64,000 bases of DNA. Source: Streptomyces dengpaensis. GTDB taxonomy: Bacteria; Actinomycetota; Actinomycetes; Streptomycetales; Streptomycetaceae. This document shows, in pieces, positions 1-8,804 of the stretch. Every line of letters starts with the position of its first letter. The stretch's first letter is position 1. The translations under genes were made by a program, and so were the position numbers. The notes under the pieces are model-generated. The model was given only the letters and a program-made list of their open reading frames with translations, was not told the origin of the DNA and ran no database searches. The stretch is taken from assembly GCF_002946835.1 (NCBI RefSeq), contig NZ_CP026652.1, positions 2,976,001 through 3,040,000 of the forward strand, written 5' to 3'.

Positions 1-312
1 TCCAAACGCCGCGTCGGCGCGGCCGTCGTCCACGACGAGGACTCCAGCGGCCTGGGAATCATCACCGAGCGCGACATCCTCAACTCATTGGCCCTGGGCC
101 AGGACCCCGACACCGAGACCGCAGGCACCCACACCACCACCGACGTCGTCTTCGCCGCTCCCACCTGGACCCTGGAGGAGGCCGCGACGGCGATGTCACA
201 CGGCGGCTTCCGCCACCTGATCGTGCTCGATTCCAGCGGCCCGGTCGGCATCGTCTCGGTCCGCGACATCATCCGCTGCTGGGCCCCGGCGCGACAGCAC
301 GTACCCGCCTGA
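1..312 (+). CDS. CBS-domain protein, 5' end outside window
   Basis: The frame is open from the first base, so the start lies upstream of the window. The visible 103 residues hold the end of one CBS motif (GAAVVHDEDSSGLGIITERDI) and a complete second one (HLIVLDSSGPVGIVSVRDII). Paired CBS motifs usually form a Bateman module that binds adenosine nucleotides. Small free-standing CBS proteins of this kind are common in Streptomyces. The gene ends in a perfect hairpin shared with the convergent catalase gene. Partner and ligand cannot be told from this fragment. Confidence 0.85.
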   Translation, partial: SKRRVGAAVVHDEDSSGLGIITERDILNSLALGQDPDTETAGTHTTTDVVFAAPTWTLEEAATAMSHGGFRHLIVLDSSGPVGIVSVRDIIRCWAPARQHVPA

Positions 313-318
313 GCACAC

Positions 319-359
319 GTACGGCGCCTGTGCGGACACCATCCGCACAGGCGCCGTAC
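319..359. terminator. bidirectional terminator between CBS gene and catA
   Basis: A perfect 18-bp stem (319-336 with 342-359, 5-nt loop) lies between two convergent genes. There is no strong T run, as is usual in Streptomyces terminators. Confidence 0.8.
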
Positions 360-368
360 AAGGAGCCG

Positions 369-1820
369 TCAGCCCCGCAGGGTCTGGACCGCGGCCTCAA
401 GGCGCTTGCCGAAGTCCCCGTCCGCCTGGCGGAAGTTGTTGATCGCGCGCTCGGCGATGTCGTCACGGGAGACCTTGGCGATGAAGCCCGCCAGGTTCTC
501 GATCAGACGGTCCTTCTCGTCCTCGGACATCAGACGGTAGAGGTTGCCCGCCTGCACGAAGTCGTTGTCCTCGGCGTGCGAAGGGGCGGCGGTCTCACCG
601 GTGTGGCCGGTCACCGCGATCGGCTGCCAGAGCGGCCGGTCCGTCTGGAACGGCCCGCCGAAGCTGTTGGGCTCATAGTTCTTCGCACCGCCGTGGCGAC
701 CGTCGTACAGGAAGCCGTCACGCGAGTGGGTGCGCGCCTCGGTGGCGTGCGGACGGTTCACCGGCAGGTGGTCGGCGTTGATGCCGACGCGGTACCGGTG
801 GGCGTCGCCGTACGCGAAGAGACGGCCCTGGAGCATCTTGTCGGGCGAGGGCCCGATGCCCGGCACGAAGTGAGACGGGGAGAAGATGCTCTGCTCGACC
901 TCGGCGAAGATGTTCTCCGGGTTGCGGTTGAGCTCCAGCTTGCCGATCTCGATCGGCGGGTAGTCCTCGTGCGGCCACACCTTGGTGAGGTCGAACGGGT
1001 TGAAGCGGTACGTCGCCGCGTCCGCCGCCGGCATGATCTGCACCTGCACGGTCCAGCTCGGGAACTCACCGCGCTCGATGGCCCCACGCAGGTCGCGCTG
1101 GTGGGAGTCGGGGTCCTCACCGGCGAGCTTGTTGGCCTCGGCCTGGGTGAGGTTCTTGATGCCCTGGTCGGTCTTGAAGTGGTACTTGACCCAGAAGACC
1201 TCGTCGGCCTCGTTGTTCCACTGGTAGGTGTGCGAGCCGTACCCGTTCATGTGCCGGTAGGACGCGGGAATACCGCGGTCACCGAACAGCCAGGTCACCT
1301 GATGCGTGGACTCGGGAGACAGCCCCCAGAAGTCCCACACGTTGTCCGCTTCCTGGCTGCCCGTGTACGGGTCGCGCTTCTGCGTGTGGATGAAGTCGGG
1401 GAACTTGATGGCGTCCTTGACGAAGAACACCGGGGTGTTGTTGCCGACGAGGTCGTAGTTGCCCTCTTCGGTGTAGAACTTCAGCGCCCAGCCACGCGGG
1501 TCACGCACGGCGTCGGCCGCGCCGAGGTTGCCGGCCACGGTGGAGAAGCGCAGGAAGGTCTCGGTCTGCTTGCCGACCTCGGAGAGGAACTTGGCTCGCG
1601 TGTACTGCGTGACATCAGCGGTGACCGTGAAGGTGCCATAGGCGCCGGCGCCACGGGCGTGCACGACACGCTCCGGGATGCGCTCACGGTTGAAGTGGGC
1701 GAGCTTCTCAAGAAGGAGCTGATCCTGAACGAGGACCGGGCCGCCGACGCCCGCGGTCTCGCTGTTCTGGTTGTCGGCTACCGGAGCACCGGCCTCCGTC
1801 GTAAGCGGTCCCTGCGTCAC
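369..1820 (-). CDS. catA: monofunctional heme catalase, CatA type
   Basis: This is a 483-residue clade-3-like monofunctional catalase that dismutates hydrogen peroxide in the cytoplasm. Family landmarks are present: [20 protein letters not shown] with the distal His near residue 45, FLRFSTVAG, the NNTPVFFV stretch, and [14 protein letters not shown] near residue 335 with the proximal Tyr ligand. The frame is open about 33 codons further upstream. The GTG at 1820 is preferred because GGAGGC sits 5 nt before it and the family begins there. The gene is divergent from a Fur-family gene at 1992, the arrangement of catA and its peroxide-sensing repressor CatR in S. coelicolor. Repression by the neighbour, relieved by peroxide, is inferred. 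Confidence 0.95.
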   Translation of the reverse strand: MTQGPLTTEAGAPVADNQNSETAGVGGPVLVQDQLLLEKLAHFNRERIPERVVHARGAGAYGTFTVTADVTQYTRAKFLSEVGKQTETFLRFSTVAGNLGAADAVRDPRGWALKFYTEEGNYDLVGNNTPVFFVKDAIKFPDFIHTQKRDPYTGSQEADNVWDFWGLSPESTHQVTWLFGDRGIPASYRHMNGYGSHTYQWNNEADEVFWVKYHFKTDQGIKNLTQAEANKLAGEDPDSHQRDLRGAIERGEFPSWTVQVQIMPAADAATYRFNPFDLTKVWPHEDYPPIEIGKLELNRNPENIFAEVEQSIFSPSHFVPGIGPSPDKMLQGRLFAYGDAHRYRVGINADHLPVNRPHATEARTHSRDGFLYDGRHGGAKNYEPNSFGGPFQTDRPLWQPIAVTGHTGETAAPSHAEDNDFVQAGNLYRLMSEDEKDRLIENLAGFIAKVSRDDIAERAINNFRQADGDFGKRLEAAVQTLRG

Positions 1821-1875
1821 GTGCGCCTCCTGCGTCGTTCCGTGCTGTTCCTGTCCCTTGCACCACACGGCTAAG

Positions 1876-1931
1876 GACGAACTCGATCCTACAGACGAAC
1901 TCGATCCTACAATGGACAATGTCTAAGTCAA
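1876..1931 (-). promoter_or_regulatory. catA promoter with duplicated -10 box and dyad operator
   Basis: Read toward catA, a TTGACT -35 box (1926-1931) is followed after 16 bp by TAGGAT (1904-1909). The spacer holds the dyad GACAATGTC (1915-1923), a good candidate operator for the adjacent Fur-family repressor. An exact 18-bp tandem duplication (1876-1893 and 1894-1911) repeats the TAGGAT box at 1886-1891. Promoter and operator assignments are by eye. Confidence 0.6.
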
Positions 1932-1991
1932 ACTGAGCTCCAAAGTCACACTCATTCGTATTCTGGTCCTCTTGCTGATAGGCTGATCCTC

Positions 1992-2408
1992 ATGAGTGAC
2001 CTGCTGGAACGGCTGCGCGGACGCGGATGGCGGATGACCGCGCAGCGGCGTGTGGTGGCCGAGGTCCTCGACGGCAATCACGTCCATCTGACGGCCGACG
2101 AGGTACATGCGCGTGCTGTCGCCAAGCTGCCCGAGATCTCCCGGGCGACCGTCTACAACACGCTGGGTGAGCTGGTCTCACTCGGCGAGGTGCTGGAAGT
2201 CGCCACGGACAAGCGCGCCAAGCGGTACGACCCGAACGCGCACCGTCCGCACCACCACCTGGTCTGCGCCCAGTGCGGCGCGATCCGCGACGTCCACCCG
2301 AACGGCAACCCGCTCGCCGACCTCCCGGACTCGGAGCGCTTCGGCTTCACGGTCTCGGACGTCGAGGTGACGTACCGCGGCGTCTGCCCGAACTGCGCGG
2401 CGGCGTAA
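1992..2408 (+). CDS. catR: Fur-family peroxide-responsive repressor, CatR-like
   Basis: This 138-residue protein has the Fur layout. An N-terminal winged helix (residues 10-85, with ISRATVYNTLGELVSLGEV) is followed by a dimerisation domain. Two CXXC zinc-site motifs (CAQC near 93, CPNC near 132) and the HRPHHH metal-ligand stretch are visible. The divergent catalase gene makes a PerR/CatR role (metal-catalysed oxidation or thiol sensing that derepresses catA) more likely than iron or zinc sensing. The start ATG has only a weak upstream AGG. A GC-rich hairpin follows the stop. Confidence 0.88.
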   Translation: MSDLLERLRGRGWRMTAQRRVVAEVLDGNHVHLTADEVHARAVAKLPEISRATVYNTLGELVSLGEVLEVATDKRAKRYDPNAHRPHHHLVCAQCGAIRDVHPNGNPLADLPDSERFGFTVSDVEVTYRGVCPNCAAA

Positions 2409-2422
2409 GAACTCCCACGAAG

Positions 2423-2452
2423 GCCCCGGCACCTGAAGGTGCCGGGGCTTTT
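2423..2452 (+). terminator. Rho-independent terminator of catR
   Basis: A perfect 11-bp stem (2423-2433 with 2438-2448), TGAA loop and TTTT tail lie just after the catR stop. Confidence 0.85.
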
Positions 2453-2504
2453 CGCTGCCGTTCGCCGTTCACTGCGGTTCGCTGCCGTCGGAACGCCGAA
2501 CATG

Positions 2505-2543
2505 CCGAAGGCCCGGATCCAAGATCAGGATCCGGGCCTTCGG
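2505..2543 (-). terminator. terminator of initiator tRNA copy 1
   Basis: A perfect 16-bp stem (2505-2520 with 2528-2543) lies 7 nt past the 3' end of the minus-strand tRNA. An almost identical hairpin follows the second tRNA copy, so tRNA plus terminator was probably duplicated as a unit. Confidence 0.8.
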
Positions 2544-2549
2544 TTTCAG

Positions 2550-2623
2550 TAGCGGGGACAGGATTTGAACCTGCGACCTCTGGGTTATGAGCCCAGCGAG
2601 CTACCGAGCTGCTCCACCCCGCG
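2550..2623 (-). tRNA. initiator tRNA-fMet (CAT), copy 1
   Basis: The minus strand folds as a 74-nt tRNA with loop CTCATAA (anticodon CAT). Three consecutive G:C pairs in the anticodon stem (GGG/CCC) mark the initiator class. The acceptor stem begins C1 opposite T72, so the 1:72 pair is unpaired as required for formylation and exclusion from EF-Tu. The CCA end is not encoded, as is usual in Streptomyces. Its sequence matches the copy at 4958-5031. Confidence 0.95.
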
Positions 2624-2635
2624 TCGGTGAACTGA

Positions 2636-2665
2636 ACATTACGTCACCGGTGTGGACCAGCGCAA
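2636..2665 (-). promoter_or_regulatory. promoter of initiator tRNA copy 1
   Basis: TTGCGC (2660-2665), an 18-bp spacer and TAATGT (2636-2641) point toward the tRNA, 13 nt upstream of its 5' end. It fits a housekeeping sigma promoter. Confidence 0.55.
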
Positions 2666-2699
2666 ATCGCTTAACCAAGCACCGCGCCCGGCACCGTCC

Positions 2700-2870
2700 A
2701 GCCCGTCCGGCGCTTGAGATTTTCAGCCCGCCCGGCACCATTCAGCCCGTCCGGCGTTTGAGGACGAGCGCGAAGCGCGATACGGGGGGCCTGGGGGGGC
2801 CGAGCCCCCCAGATACGGGACGGGCAGGGGCTGAGGGGGGCGGGGCGAGCCCCTCCCCCTCAGCCACAGC
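2700..2870. repeat. Streptomyces-type intergenic repeat cluster
   Basis: The unit at 2743-2768 begins CAGCCCGTCCGGCGTTTGAG and recurs exactly, inverted, at 59356-59381. Degenerate copies precede it. A strong hairpin at about 2829-2872 (arms GGCTGAGGGG and CCCCTCAGCC) closes the block and may terminate the TPR gene. Confidence 0.7.
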
Positions 2871-2877
2871 GGTAGCG

Positions 2878-4728
2878 TCACGCCGACAACTCCTCCCGCA
2901 ACGCATCCCGCAACCGAGCCGCCCGCTCCCCCACCTCCGCAGGCCCCAGGGACACGGCCCGGTCGGCCCACCACTGCCCCTCCGCCAGCTCGCCCCGCCG
3001 CGCATAGACGAGCGCGAGCCGAAGCGCCGCCCGCCCATGCCCCGCATCCGCCGCCCGGGTCCACCACAGCGCGGCCTCCGGCTCACTCCCCTCCCGCGCC
3101 AGCAGCAGCCCGAGATTGAAGGCCCCGTTCCGGGACCCGGCCTCGGCGGCCTCGCGGTACCACCGAGCCGCCTCCACCACGTCGCCCCGCGCGGCGGCCA
3201 GCATCCCGACACGCACCTGCGCCCGGCGATGCCCCTGGGACGCCGCCCGCTCGTACCACTCCTCGCACTCGCTCTTCTGCTGCGCGGGCTCGCCCAGCTC
3301 ATGAGCCGGCGCCGGCGGCTGCCGCGCGTCGAGCACGGCGGCAAGCCGGTACGCGGCCTCCGCGCTGCCGCCCCCCGCCGCACACCGCAGATGCCGCTCG
3401 GCCGCCCGCTCGTCCCCCTCCCGCAGCCGCGCGATGGCGACCTGGAGCGCGGCCTCGGTGTGCCCGGCGGCGGCGGCACGCTCGTACCACCGCAGCGCCG
3501 CCGCCTCATCGGCCTCGGTCCCCCGCCCGGCGTACAGAATCCCGAGATTGAACGCGGCGTCCACACTCCCGGCCTCCGCGGCCTTGGAGAACCACGGCTC
3601 GGCCCCGGCAGAGTCGCCGACCTGCAGCAGCAAAATCGCCAAGGCGTTGGCGGCCTCGCGGTGACCCGCGTACGCGGCCCGCCGGTACCACTGCTCGGCC
3701 TGCGCGGTCCGTCCCTGCTCGGCGCAGAGGAGCCCGAGGTTGTACGCCCCGTTCACATCACCCGCGTCCATGGCGGCGCGGTACCAGCGCTCGGCGGTCT
3801 GCGTCTCACCGTTCTCGGCGTGCAGCGCCCCCAGGGCGTTCGCCGCGTTGCCGTCACCGTCCTGCGCGGCCCGCAGCCACCACACGGCCGCGCTCTCCGT
3901 GTCCCCCGCGTCCCGCAGCAGGAACCCGAGCGCGCACGCGGCCCGCGCCTCCCCGTCCTTGGCGGACGTCAGATACCAGCGCCCGGCCTCCTTGAGGTCG
4001 CCCCGCTTCTCGAGAATCGCTCCGAGGTGCAGCGCGGCCCGCCGGTGCCCGCGTGCGGCGGCCTGCCGGTACCACTGTTCGGCCTCTTCGCCCGCGGCAC
4101 CGATGACGCCGTTGTCGCCCATGGCCTCGCCCGAGTCCAGGGCCTTGCGATCAAGAGCGCGCGCCAGCCGGTACGCGGCCTCGCGGTGCCCGCGTTCGGC
4201 GGCGGCCCGCATCCACTGCTCCGCTCCGACGTCGCCGCGGTGCTCCAGCAGATCGGCGAGCGCGTACGCGCCGAGCGCGTGTCCCTGCTCGGCGGACTGG
4301 CGCAGCCAGTACTCGGCGGCGGGCTCGTCGCCGCGCTCGCGGTGGTACCGCCCGAGCGCGTGCGCGGCGGCCGCGGAGCCCGCGACGGCGGCGATCCGCC
4401 ACCATCCGGCGGCCTCGTCGGCGTACCCGCGCTGGTGCAGGAGGACACCCAGGTTGTTGGCGGCGGCGCGGTCACCGGCGGCGGTGGCAGCGCGCAGCTG
4501 AGGCTCGGCTCCGTCGAGGTCACCGCGGCGCAGCAGCATGGCGCCGAGGACACTCATCGCCTCGACGTCGCCGGCTTCGGCGGCGAGCCGCTGGCGTACT
4601 TCCTCGACAGCCTCGCCGGTTTCGTCCCGGTCGGAAGGCTGCGTGAATTCCGCAGGCTGCACAAAATCAGCAAGCTGCGCAAACCGCCCTGTATCCAACA
4701 GAGTTGCCTTGTCCCCCATAACGTCCAT
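2878..4728 (-). CDS. Sel1/TPR-repeat protein
   Basis: This 616-residue protein is built almost entirely of about 15 helical repeats of 34-36 residues. They have the Sel1/TPR pattern (A-x-x-x-L-G-x-L, then W-x-x-x-A-A-x-x-G), for example EQWYRQAAARGHRRAALHLG. Such proteins are protein-binding scaffolds. No catalytic domain, signal peptide or membrane segment is visible, so a cytoplasmic adaptor role is inferred. Upstream of the ATG at 4728 is AGGTGG at 8 nt; a second ATG three codons in is possible. The gene sits between two initiator tRNA genes transcribed in the same direction and probably has its own promoter, since a terminator separates it from the upstream tRNA. Confidence 0.88.
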   Translation of the reverse strand: MDVMGDKATLLDTGRFAQLADFVQPAEFTQPSDRDETGEAVEEVRQRLAAEAGDVEAMSVLGAMLLRRGDLDGAEPQLRAATAAGDRAAANNLGVLLHQRGYADEAAGWWRIAAVAGSAAAAHALGRYHRERGDEPAAEYWLRQSAEQGHALGAYALADLLEHRGDVGAEQWMRAAAERGHREAAYRLARALDRKALDSGEAMGDNGVIGAAGEEAEQWYRQAAARGHRRAALHLGAILEKRGDLKEAGRWYLTSAKDGEARAACALGFLLRDAGDTESAAVWWLRAAQDGDGNAANALGALHAENGETQTAERWYRAAMDAGDVNGAYNLGLLCAEQGRTAQAEQWYRRAAYAGHREAANALAILLLQVGDSAGAEPWFSKAAEAGSVDAAFNLGILYAGRGTEADEAAALRWYERAAAAGHTEAALQVAIARLREGDERAAERHLRCAAGGGSAEAAYRLAAVLDARQPPAPAHELGEPAQQKSECEEWYERAASQGHRRAQVRVGMLAAARGDVVEAARWYREAAEAGSRNGAFNLGLLLAREGSEPEAALWWTRAADAGHGRAALRLALVYARRGELAEGQWWADRAVSLGPAEVGERAARLRDALREELSA

Positions 4729-4913
4729 CGTCGCACCACCTGCAACCTGGGTACATCTGGTATACCGCAGCGAGTGAGGTCACTTCAGCGTTTTGTCGAC
4801 ATGCCCACAGAGAGACAAGTCAAACACAGTTTTCCCAACTCCCCACGCAGGCAGCGGCACTTCGCACGAGTCACCAGGTCACCACGGGTGGCCCGGCGCG
4901 TCGGCGCACACGC

Positions 4914-4950
4914 CGAAGGCCCGGATCCATGATCAGGATCCGGGCCTTCG
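4914..4950 (-). terminator. terminator of initiator tRNA copy 2
   Basis: A perfect 15-bp stem (4914-4928 with 4936-4950) is nearly identical to the hairpin at 2505-2543 and lies 7 nt past the tRNA 3' end. Confidence 0.8.
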
Positions 4951-4957
4951 ACTTCAG

Positions 4958-5031
4958 TAGCGGGGACAGGATTTGAACCTGCGACCTCTGGGTTATGAGC
5001 CCAGCGAGCTACCGAGCTGCTCCACCCCGCG
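4958..5031 (-). tRNA. initiator tRNA-fMet (CAT), copy 2
   Basis: This copy is identical over 74 nt to the one at 2550-2623, with the same GGG/CCC anticodon stem, C1 opposite T72 and no encoded CCA. Its promoter must overlap the 3' end of the upstream UPF0182 gene, whose stop is at 5074. No clear -35 box is seen there. Confidence 0.95.
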
Positions 5032-5073
5032 CCGTTGTGTCTCAACCGTACCACGGCGCGGAGGGGCTCCCGA

Positions 5074-8052
5074 TCAACCGCTGCCGGGGCTCGGGCTGCC
5101 GCTCGGCTCGCTGCTTTGGGCGCTGGTCCGGTCGCTGCCCTTGTCGCTGCTTTGGCCGCTGCTCTTGTCGGGGTTCTTGCTGGCGCTGTTGCCGGTCCTG
5201 TCCGCCTCGGCCTGCGCGTCCTCGGCCCGCTTCAGCGCGTCCTCAAGATCCTTCTGCGCCTGCCCGTATGCCTCCCAGTCGTACTCCTTCAAGGCTTTCT
5301 GGCCTGCTTCGAAGGCCTTCTGGGCGTCGTCGAGCGCCTCTTGGACCGTCGGGTTGCTCGACGTGGGCGGCTTGGTGGTGCCCTCCTCGGGCGGCGGAGC
5401 GGTCGTACCGTCAGCTCCGAAGACCTTGTTGAGCGCCTCACCGAGGGTGTTCTCGAAGGCGGTGCTGCCTCCGTAGGTCACCAACACCTTGCGCAGCAGC
5501 GGGTACTTGAGGTCACCACCGCGTACGTAGACGGGCTCCACGTACAGCAGTCCTCCGTCGAGCGGAACCGTCAGCAGGTTGCCGTACTCGACTTCCGAGT
5601 CGCCGCCTCTCAGGAGCCTGATGGACTCGGCGATGGCCGGCTCGGAGTTGAACTGGCTCTGCACCCGCTTCGGTCCGTCGACGGTTTTGCCCGTCGGCAG
5701 TTTCAGGATGCTGATCTTGCCGTATTCGCTCGTGCCCGCTTCGGCGTTGACGGACACGAAGGCGCTCAGGTTGTCACGGCCGTTCGGCGTCAGCGTCGTC
5801 GTCAGCGAGAACGCCTGCGACGTCTCGCCGGGCAGCTTCATGCTCAGGTAGTACGGCGGCACCGCGCTGCCCGACTTGTTGGTCGGGTCGTCCGGGACCT
5901 GCCACACCTCGCTGCCGCTGAGGAACGTCTCCGCGTCCTTCACGTGGTAGCGGGTCAGCAGCTCGCGCTGGACCTTGAACAGGTCCTGCGGGTACCGGAG
6001 ATGATCCATCAGCTCCGGGGAGATCGAGCGCTTGGGCTCCACCGTGTTCGGGAACGCCTTCATCCAGGTCTTCAGTACCGGGTCCTCGGTGTCCCACTGG
6101 TAGAGCTTGACCTCACCGGTGTACGCGTCGACGGTCGCCTTCACCGAGTTGCGGATGTAGTTGACCTGGTTCTGCTGGGCCACCACCGCGCGCTGGTTGT
6201 TGGCCGCCGTCAGCGAGTCCGCCGTCGTGTCACCGAGGGTCGTACGGGAGGCGTACGGATAGCCGTTGGTGGTCGTGTACGCGTCGACGACCCACTGGAT
6301 CTTCTTGTTGACGACCGCCGGATAGGCGTCACCGTCGATGGTCAGCCAGGGAGCCACCGCCTCGACGCGCTCCTTGGGAGTGCGGTTGTAGAGGATCCGC
6401 GAACCGTCACCGATCGCACCCGAGTACAGGATCTGCGGCTCGCTGAACGCCACCGCGTACGCGGCCCGGTTGAGCGGGTTGGCGAGGTTGACCCCGCTCT
6501 TGCCCTTGTAGCTGGTGGTCTTCTCACCGCTGTCGTCGGAGTAGTCGATCTCCTTCTGGGGACCGCCGACGATCGAGTACTGGCTGGTCTTCTCGCCGTA
6601 GTAGATCTGCTGCTGATACGTGCCCAGGTCGCCCCTGGACGGCAGGTCGTACTCGGTGAAGACCGGGCGGCCCTCGTCGTCGGCCGTGGTGCCCTTGGCC
6701 GCGACGGCGCCGTATCCGTGGGTGTAGCGGAAGTGGTCGTTGATCCAGTTGTTCTTCGGAATGCCCTGGAGGTTCAGCTCGCGCAGACCGATGACCGTGT
6801 CCTGGGCCTTGCCGTCCTTGGTGTAGCGGTCGACGTCCAGGTTCAGCGGGAAGCCGTAGTAGTTCCGCACCTGCTGGAGCTGCTGGAAGGTCGGCGACGC
6901 GACGTTCGGGTCCATCAACCGGATGCTCGCGGCGGTATCGGCGTCGTCGCGCAGCTTGGTCTTGTCCTTGGTGTTGCTCGAGCCCGGGTAGTCCGTGACG
7001 TCGGTGCCGTCGATCCCGTATGCCTCACGGGTCGCCTTCAGGTTCTTCTCGACGTACGGCGCTTCCTTGGCCTGCTCGTTCGGCTGGACCTGGAACTTCT
7101 GGACGATCGCCGGGTACAGGCCGCCGATGAGGATCGCGGAGAGCACCATCAGGCCGAAGCCGATGACGGGCAGCTGCCAGGTGCGCCGCCACAGGGTGGC
7201 GAAGAAGAGCAGCGCGCAGATGACCGCGATGCAGAACAGGATCGTCTTGGCGGGCAGATACGCGTTCGCGTCGACGTACCTGAGGCCCGTCCAGTTGCCC
7301 GTCGCCTTGAAGTCACTGGACTTCACCGCGAGCCCGTACCGGTCGAGCCAGTAGGCCACCGCCTTCAGCGCGACGAAGATGCCGAGCAGCACGGAGAGAT
7401 GGCCGGTGGCGGCGGCCGTGGCGCGCGCCCCCGGGCTGGTGATCCGCAGTCCCCCGTACAGGTAGTGCGTGAGCGCCGCGGCGATCAGCGAGAGCACGGC
7501 GGCCGCGAAGCCGAAGCCGAGCAGGAAGCGGTACCAGGGCAGGTCGAAGGCGTAGAAGGAGACGTCGAGGTGGAACTCGGGGTCCTTCTGGTTGAAGGGC
7601 ACCCCGTTCACCCACATCAGCCACGTACGCCACTGGCCCGAGGCGGACGCGCCGGCGATCAGCCCGACCAGGGCCGTGATGCCGAGCAGCAGCCACCTCT
7701 TGTAGGGCGCGATGCTCATCCGGTACCGGTCGAGGCTCTGCTGCTCCATCGACATGGCACTCAGCGGCGGGCGCAGCCGGTGCGCCAGCCAGATGTTGAA
7801 GCCGACCGCGGCCGCCATCAGCAGACCGAAGACGAAGAAGAGACCGATCTTGGTCCACAGGGTCGTCGTGAAGACGGACGAGTAGTGAACCGACCGGTAC
7901 CAGAGCCAGTCCGTCCAGAACCCCGCGAACATGACGAAGACCATGGCCAGCACGGCCAGCACGCCCAGCGTCATGAGCAGGGTCCGGACACGCCGGGACG
8001 GTCGGCCCACTCTGATCCGTGGCCCTGTCGGGCCTCCGCCGCGGTCCGGCAT
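5074..8052 (-). CDS. UPF0182 family membrane protein
   Basis: The protein is about 992 residues. The N-terminal third carries some seven hydrophobic helices, starting with [21 protein letters not shown] large extracytoplasmic domain follows, then a low-complexity Ser/Lys/Asp-rich tail. This is the UPF0182 architecture found across Actinobacteria, whose function is unknown to me. The PGETSQAF and FAEVYV-like family blocks lie in the C-terminal half. The ATG at 8052 is chosen because family members begin MPDRG; an in-frame GTG at 8073 is possible, and neither has a strong ribosome site. It is divergent from the PPA1309 gene, and UPF0182, PPA1309 and PDZ-protease genes often occur together in actinobacteria. 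Confidence 0.9.
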   Translation of the reverse strand: MPDRGGGPTGPRIRVGRPSRRVRTLLMTLGVLAVLAMVFVMFAGFWTDWLWYRSVHYSSVFTTTLWTKIGLFFVFGLLMAAAVGFNIWLAHRLRPPLSAMSMEQQSLDRYRMSIAPYKRWLLLGITALVGLIAGASASGQWRTWLMWVNGVPFNQKDPEFHLDVSFYAFDLPWYRFLLGFGFAAAVLSLIAAALTHYLYGGLRITSPGARATAAATGHLSVLLGIFVALKAVAYWLDRYGLAVKSSDFKATGNWTGLRYVDANAYLPAKTILFCIAVICALLFFATLWRRTWQLPVIGFGLMVLSAILIGGLYPAIVQKFQVQPNEQAKEAPYVEKNLKATREAYGIDGTDVTDYPGSSNTKDKTKLRDDADTAASIRLMDPNVASPTFQQLQQVRNYYGFPLNLDVDRYTKDGKAQDTVIGLRELNLQGIPKNNWINDHFRYTHGYGAVAAKGTTADDEGRPVFTEYDLPSRGDLGTYQQQIYYGEKTSQYSIVGGPQKEIDYSDDSGEKTTSYKGKSGVNLANPLNRAAYAVAFSEPQILYSGAIGDGSRILYNRTPKERVEAVAPWLTIDGDAYPAVVNKKIQWVVDAYTTTNGYPYASRTTLGDTTADSLTAANNQRAVVAQQNQVNYIRNSVKATVDAYTGEVKLYQWDTEDPVLKTWMKAFPNTVEPKRSISPELMDHLRYPQDLFKVQRELLTRYHVKDAETFLSGSEVWQVPDDPTNKSGSAVPPYYLSMKLPGETSQAFSLTTTLTPNGRDNLSAFVSVNAEAGTSEYGKISILKLPTGKTVDGPKRVQSQFNSEPAIAESIRLLRGGDSEVEYGNLLTVPLDGGLLYVEPVYVRGGDLKYPLLRKVLVTYGGSTAFENTLGEALNKVFGADGTTAPPPEEGTTKPPTSSNPTVQEALDDAQKAFEAGQKALKEYDWEAYGQAQKDLEDALKRAEDAQAEADRTGNSASKNPDKSSGQSSDKGSDRTSAQSSEPSGSPSPGSG

Positions 8053-8216
8053 CTGGAAAGCCAAGGTCCACACCTCGAAGTTCGCTGTTGATCCGTCAGG
8101 CCCCCCTGATGGTGGACCGTCCGTAAGGCTCCGAGATCGCGGAGCCTCATCTATGCAACTTACTCACGCTTTACTCGGTTCCCGGATTCGGGTACGAACG
8201 AGGCAGGATTGTGACC

Positions 8217-8759
8217 ATGTCCAACACTCCCATGGCAGCGAACCCGCTCACCCGGGCCGTACTCGAGATCGACGAGTACGCCTCCGGCCTGGGCTGGGAC
8301 CAGCCCGCTCGCCTTTTCGCCCTCGTAGACACCGCGCGACTGCGGACCCAGGAACCCGGCCTCGCGGCCCAGCTCGGCCTGGAGAACGAGCAGGAGACCA
8401 CCGGTCTCACCCCCATCGAGCAGGACGAGATCCCTGCCGACAAGCCGCTGGACGAGTTCCTCGGCACCATCGCCTGGCCGGACGCCGTGGTCGGCTGCGC
8501 GCTCACCGTGGAGCGGCTGATGCTGCCGCCGTCCGCGGAGGCCTCCGTCCCGCAGGGCCTGAGCGGGAAGAAACTCACGAAGTGGGTCGCCGAGCACCCG
8601 GACCGTCAGGAGGTACGCATGACGGTCGGCGTCCTGCGCGACGGCACCCGCGACTCGGCGCTCCGCCTGCGCGAGAAGGATGCGCCGACGGAGGTGCTCA
8701 CGGGGTCGGACCTGGTGCCGGGCCTCGCGGAGGCGCTGTCGGCGACGTTCGCGGAGTAG
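8217..8759 (+). CDS. PPA1309 family protein
   Basis: This 180-residue soluble acidic protein matches the actinobacterial PPA1309 family, whose function is not known to me. Recognisable blocks are LEIDEYASGLGWDQPARLFALVDT at the start and WPDAVVGCALTVERLMLP in the middle. The C-terminal half (RMTVGVLRDGTRDSALRLR) is strongly conserved in Streptomyces. No signal peptide or membrane helix is seen. ATG 8217 is chosen over GTG 8211 because AGGA at 8205 spaces correctly with it. It is convergent with the PDZ protease gene. Confidence 0.85.
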   Translation: MSNTPMAANPLTRAVLEIDEYASGLGWDQPARLFALVDTARLRTQEPGLAAQLGLENEQETTGLTPIEQDEIPADKPLDEFLGTIAWPDAVVGCALTVERLMLPPSAEASVPQGLSGKKLTKWVAEHPDRQEVRMTVGVLRDGTRDSALRLREKDAPTEVLTGSDLVPGLAEALSATFAE

Positions 8760-8804
8760 TCCCCGGGCCTGCCCGGCGGACTGCTTGGCGAACTGCACGG
8801 CGGA

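Noticed and set aside
330..1874. 514-codon plus-strand open frame across catA
   Set aside because: It is antisense to a clear catalase and reads Arg/Val/Gly-rich sequence; it is a by-product of G/C third positions.
2587..4932. 781-codon plus-strand frame across the TPR gene
   Set aside because: It mirrors the repeat protein on the other strand and runs through a tRNA gene.
5035..8091. 1018-codon plus-strand open frame across UPF0182
   Set aside because: It is antisense to a conserved family and has no protein-like motifs. The same applies to 29452-33126 and 33178-37467 over adnB and adnA.
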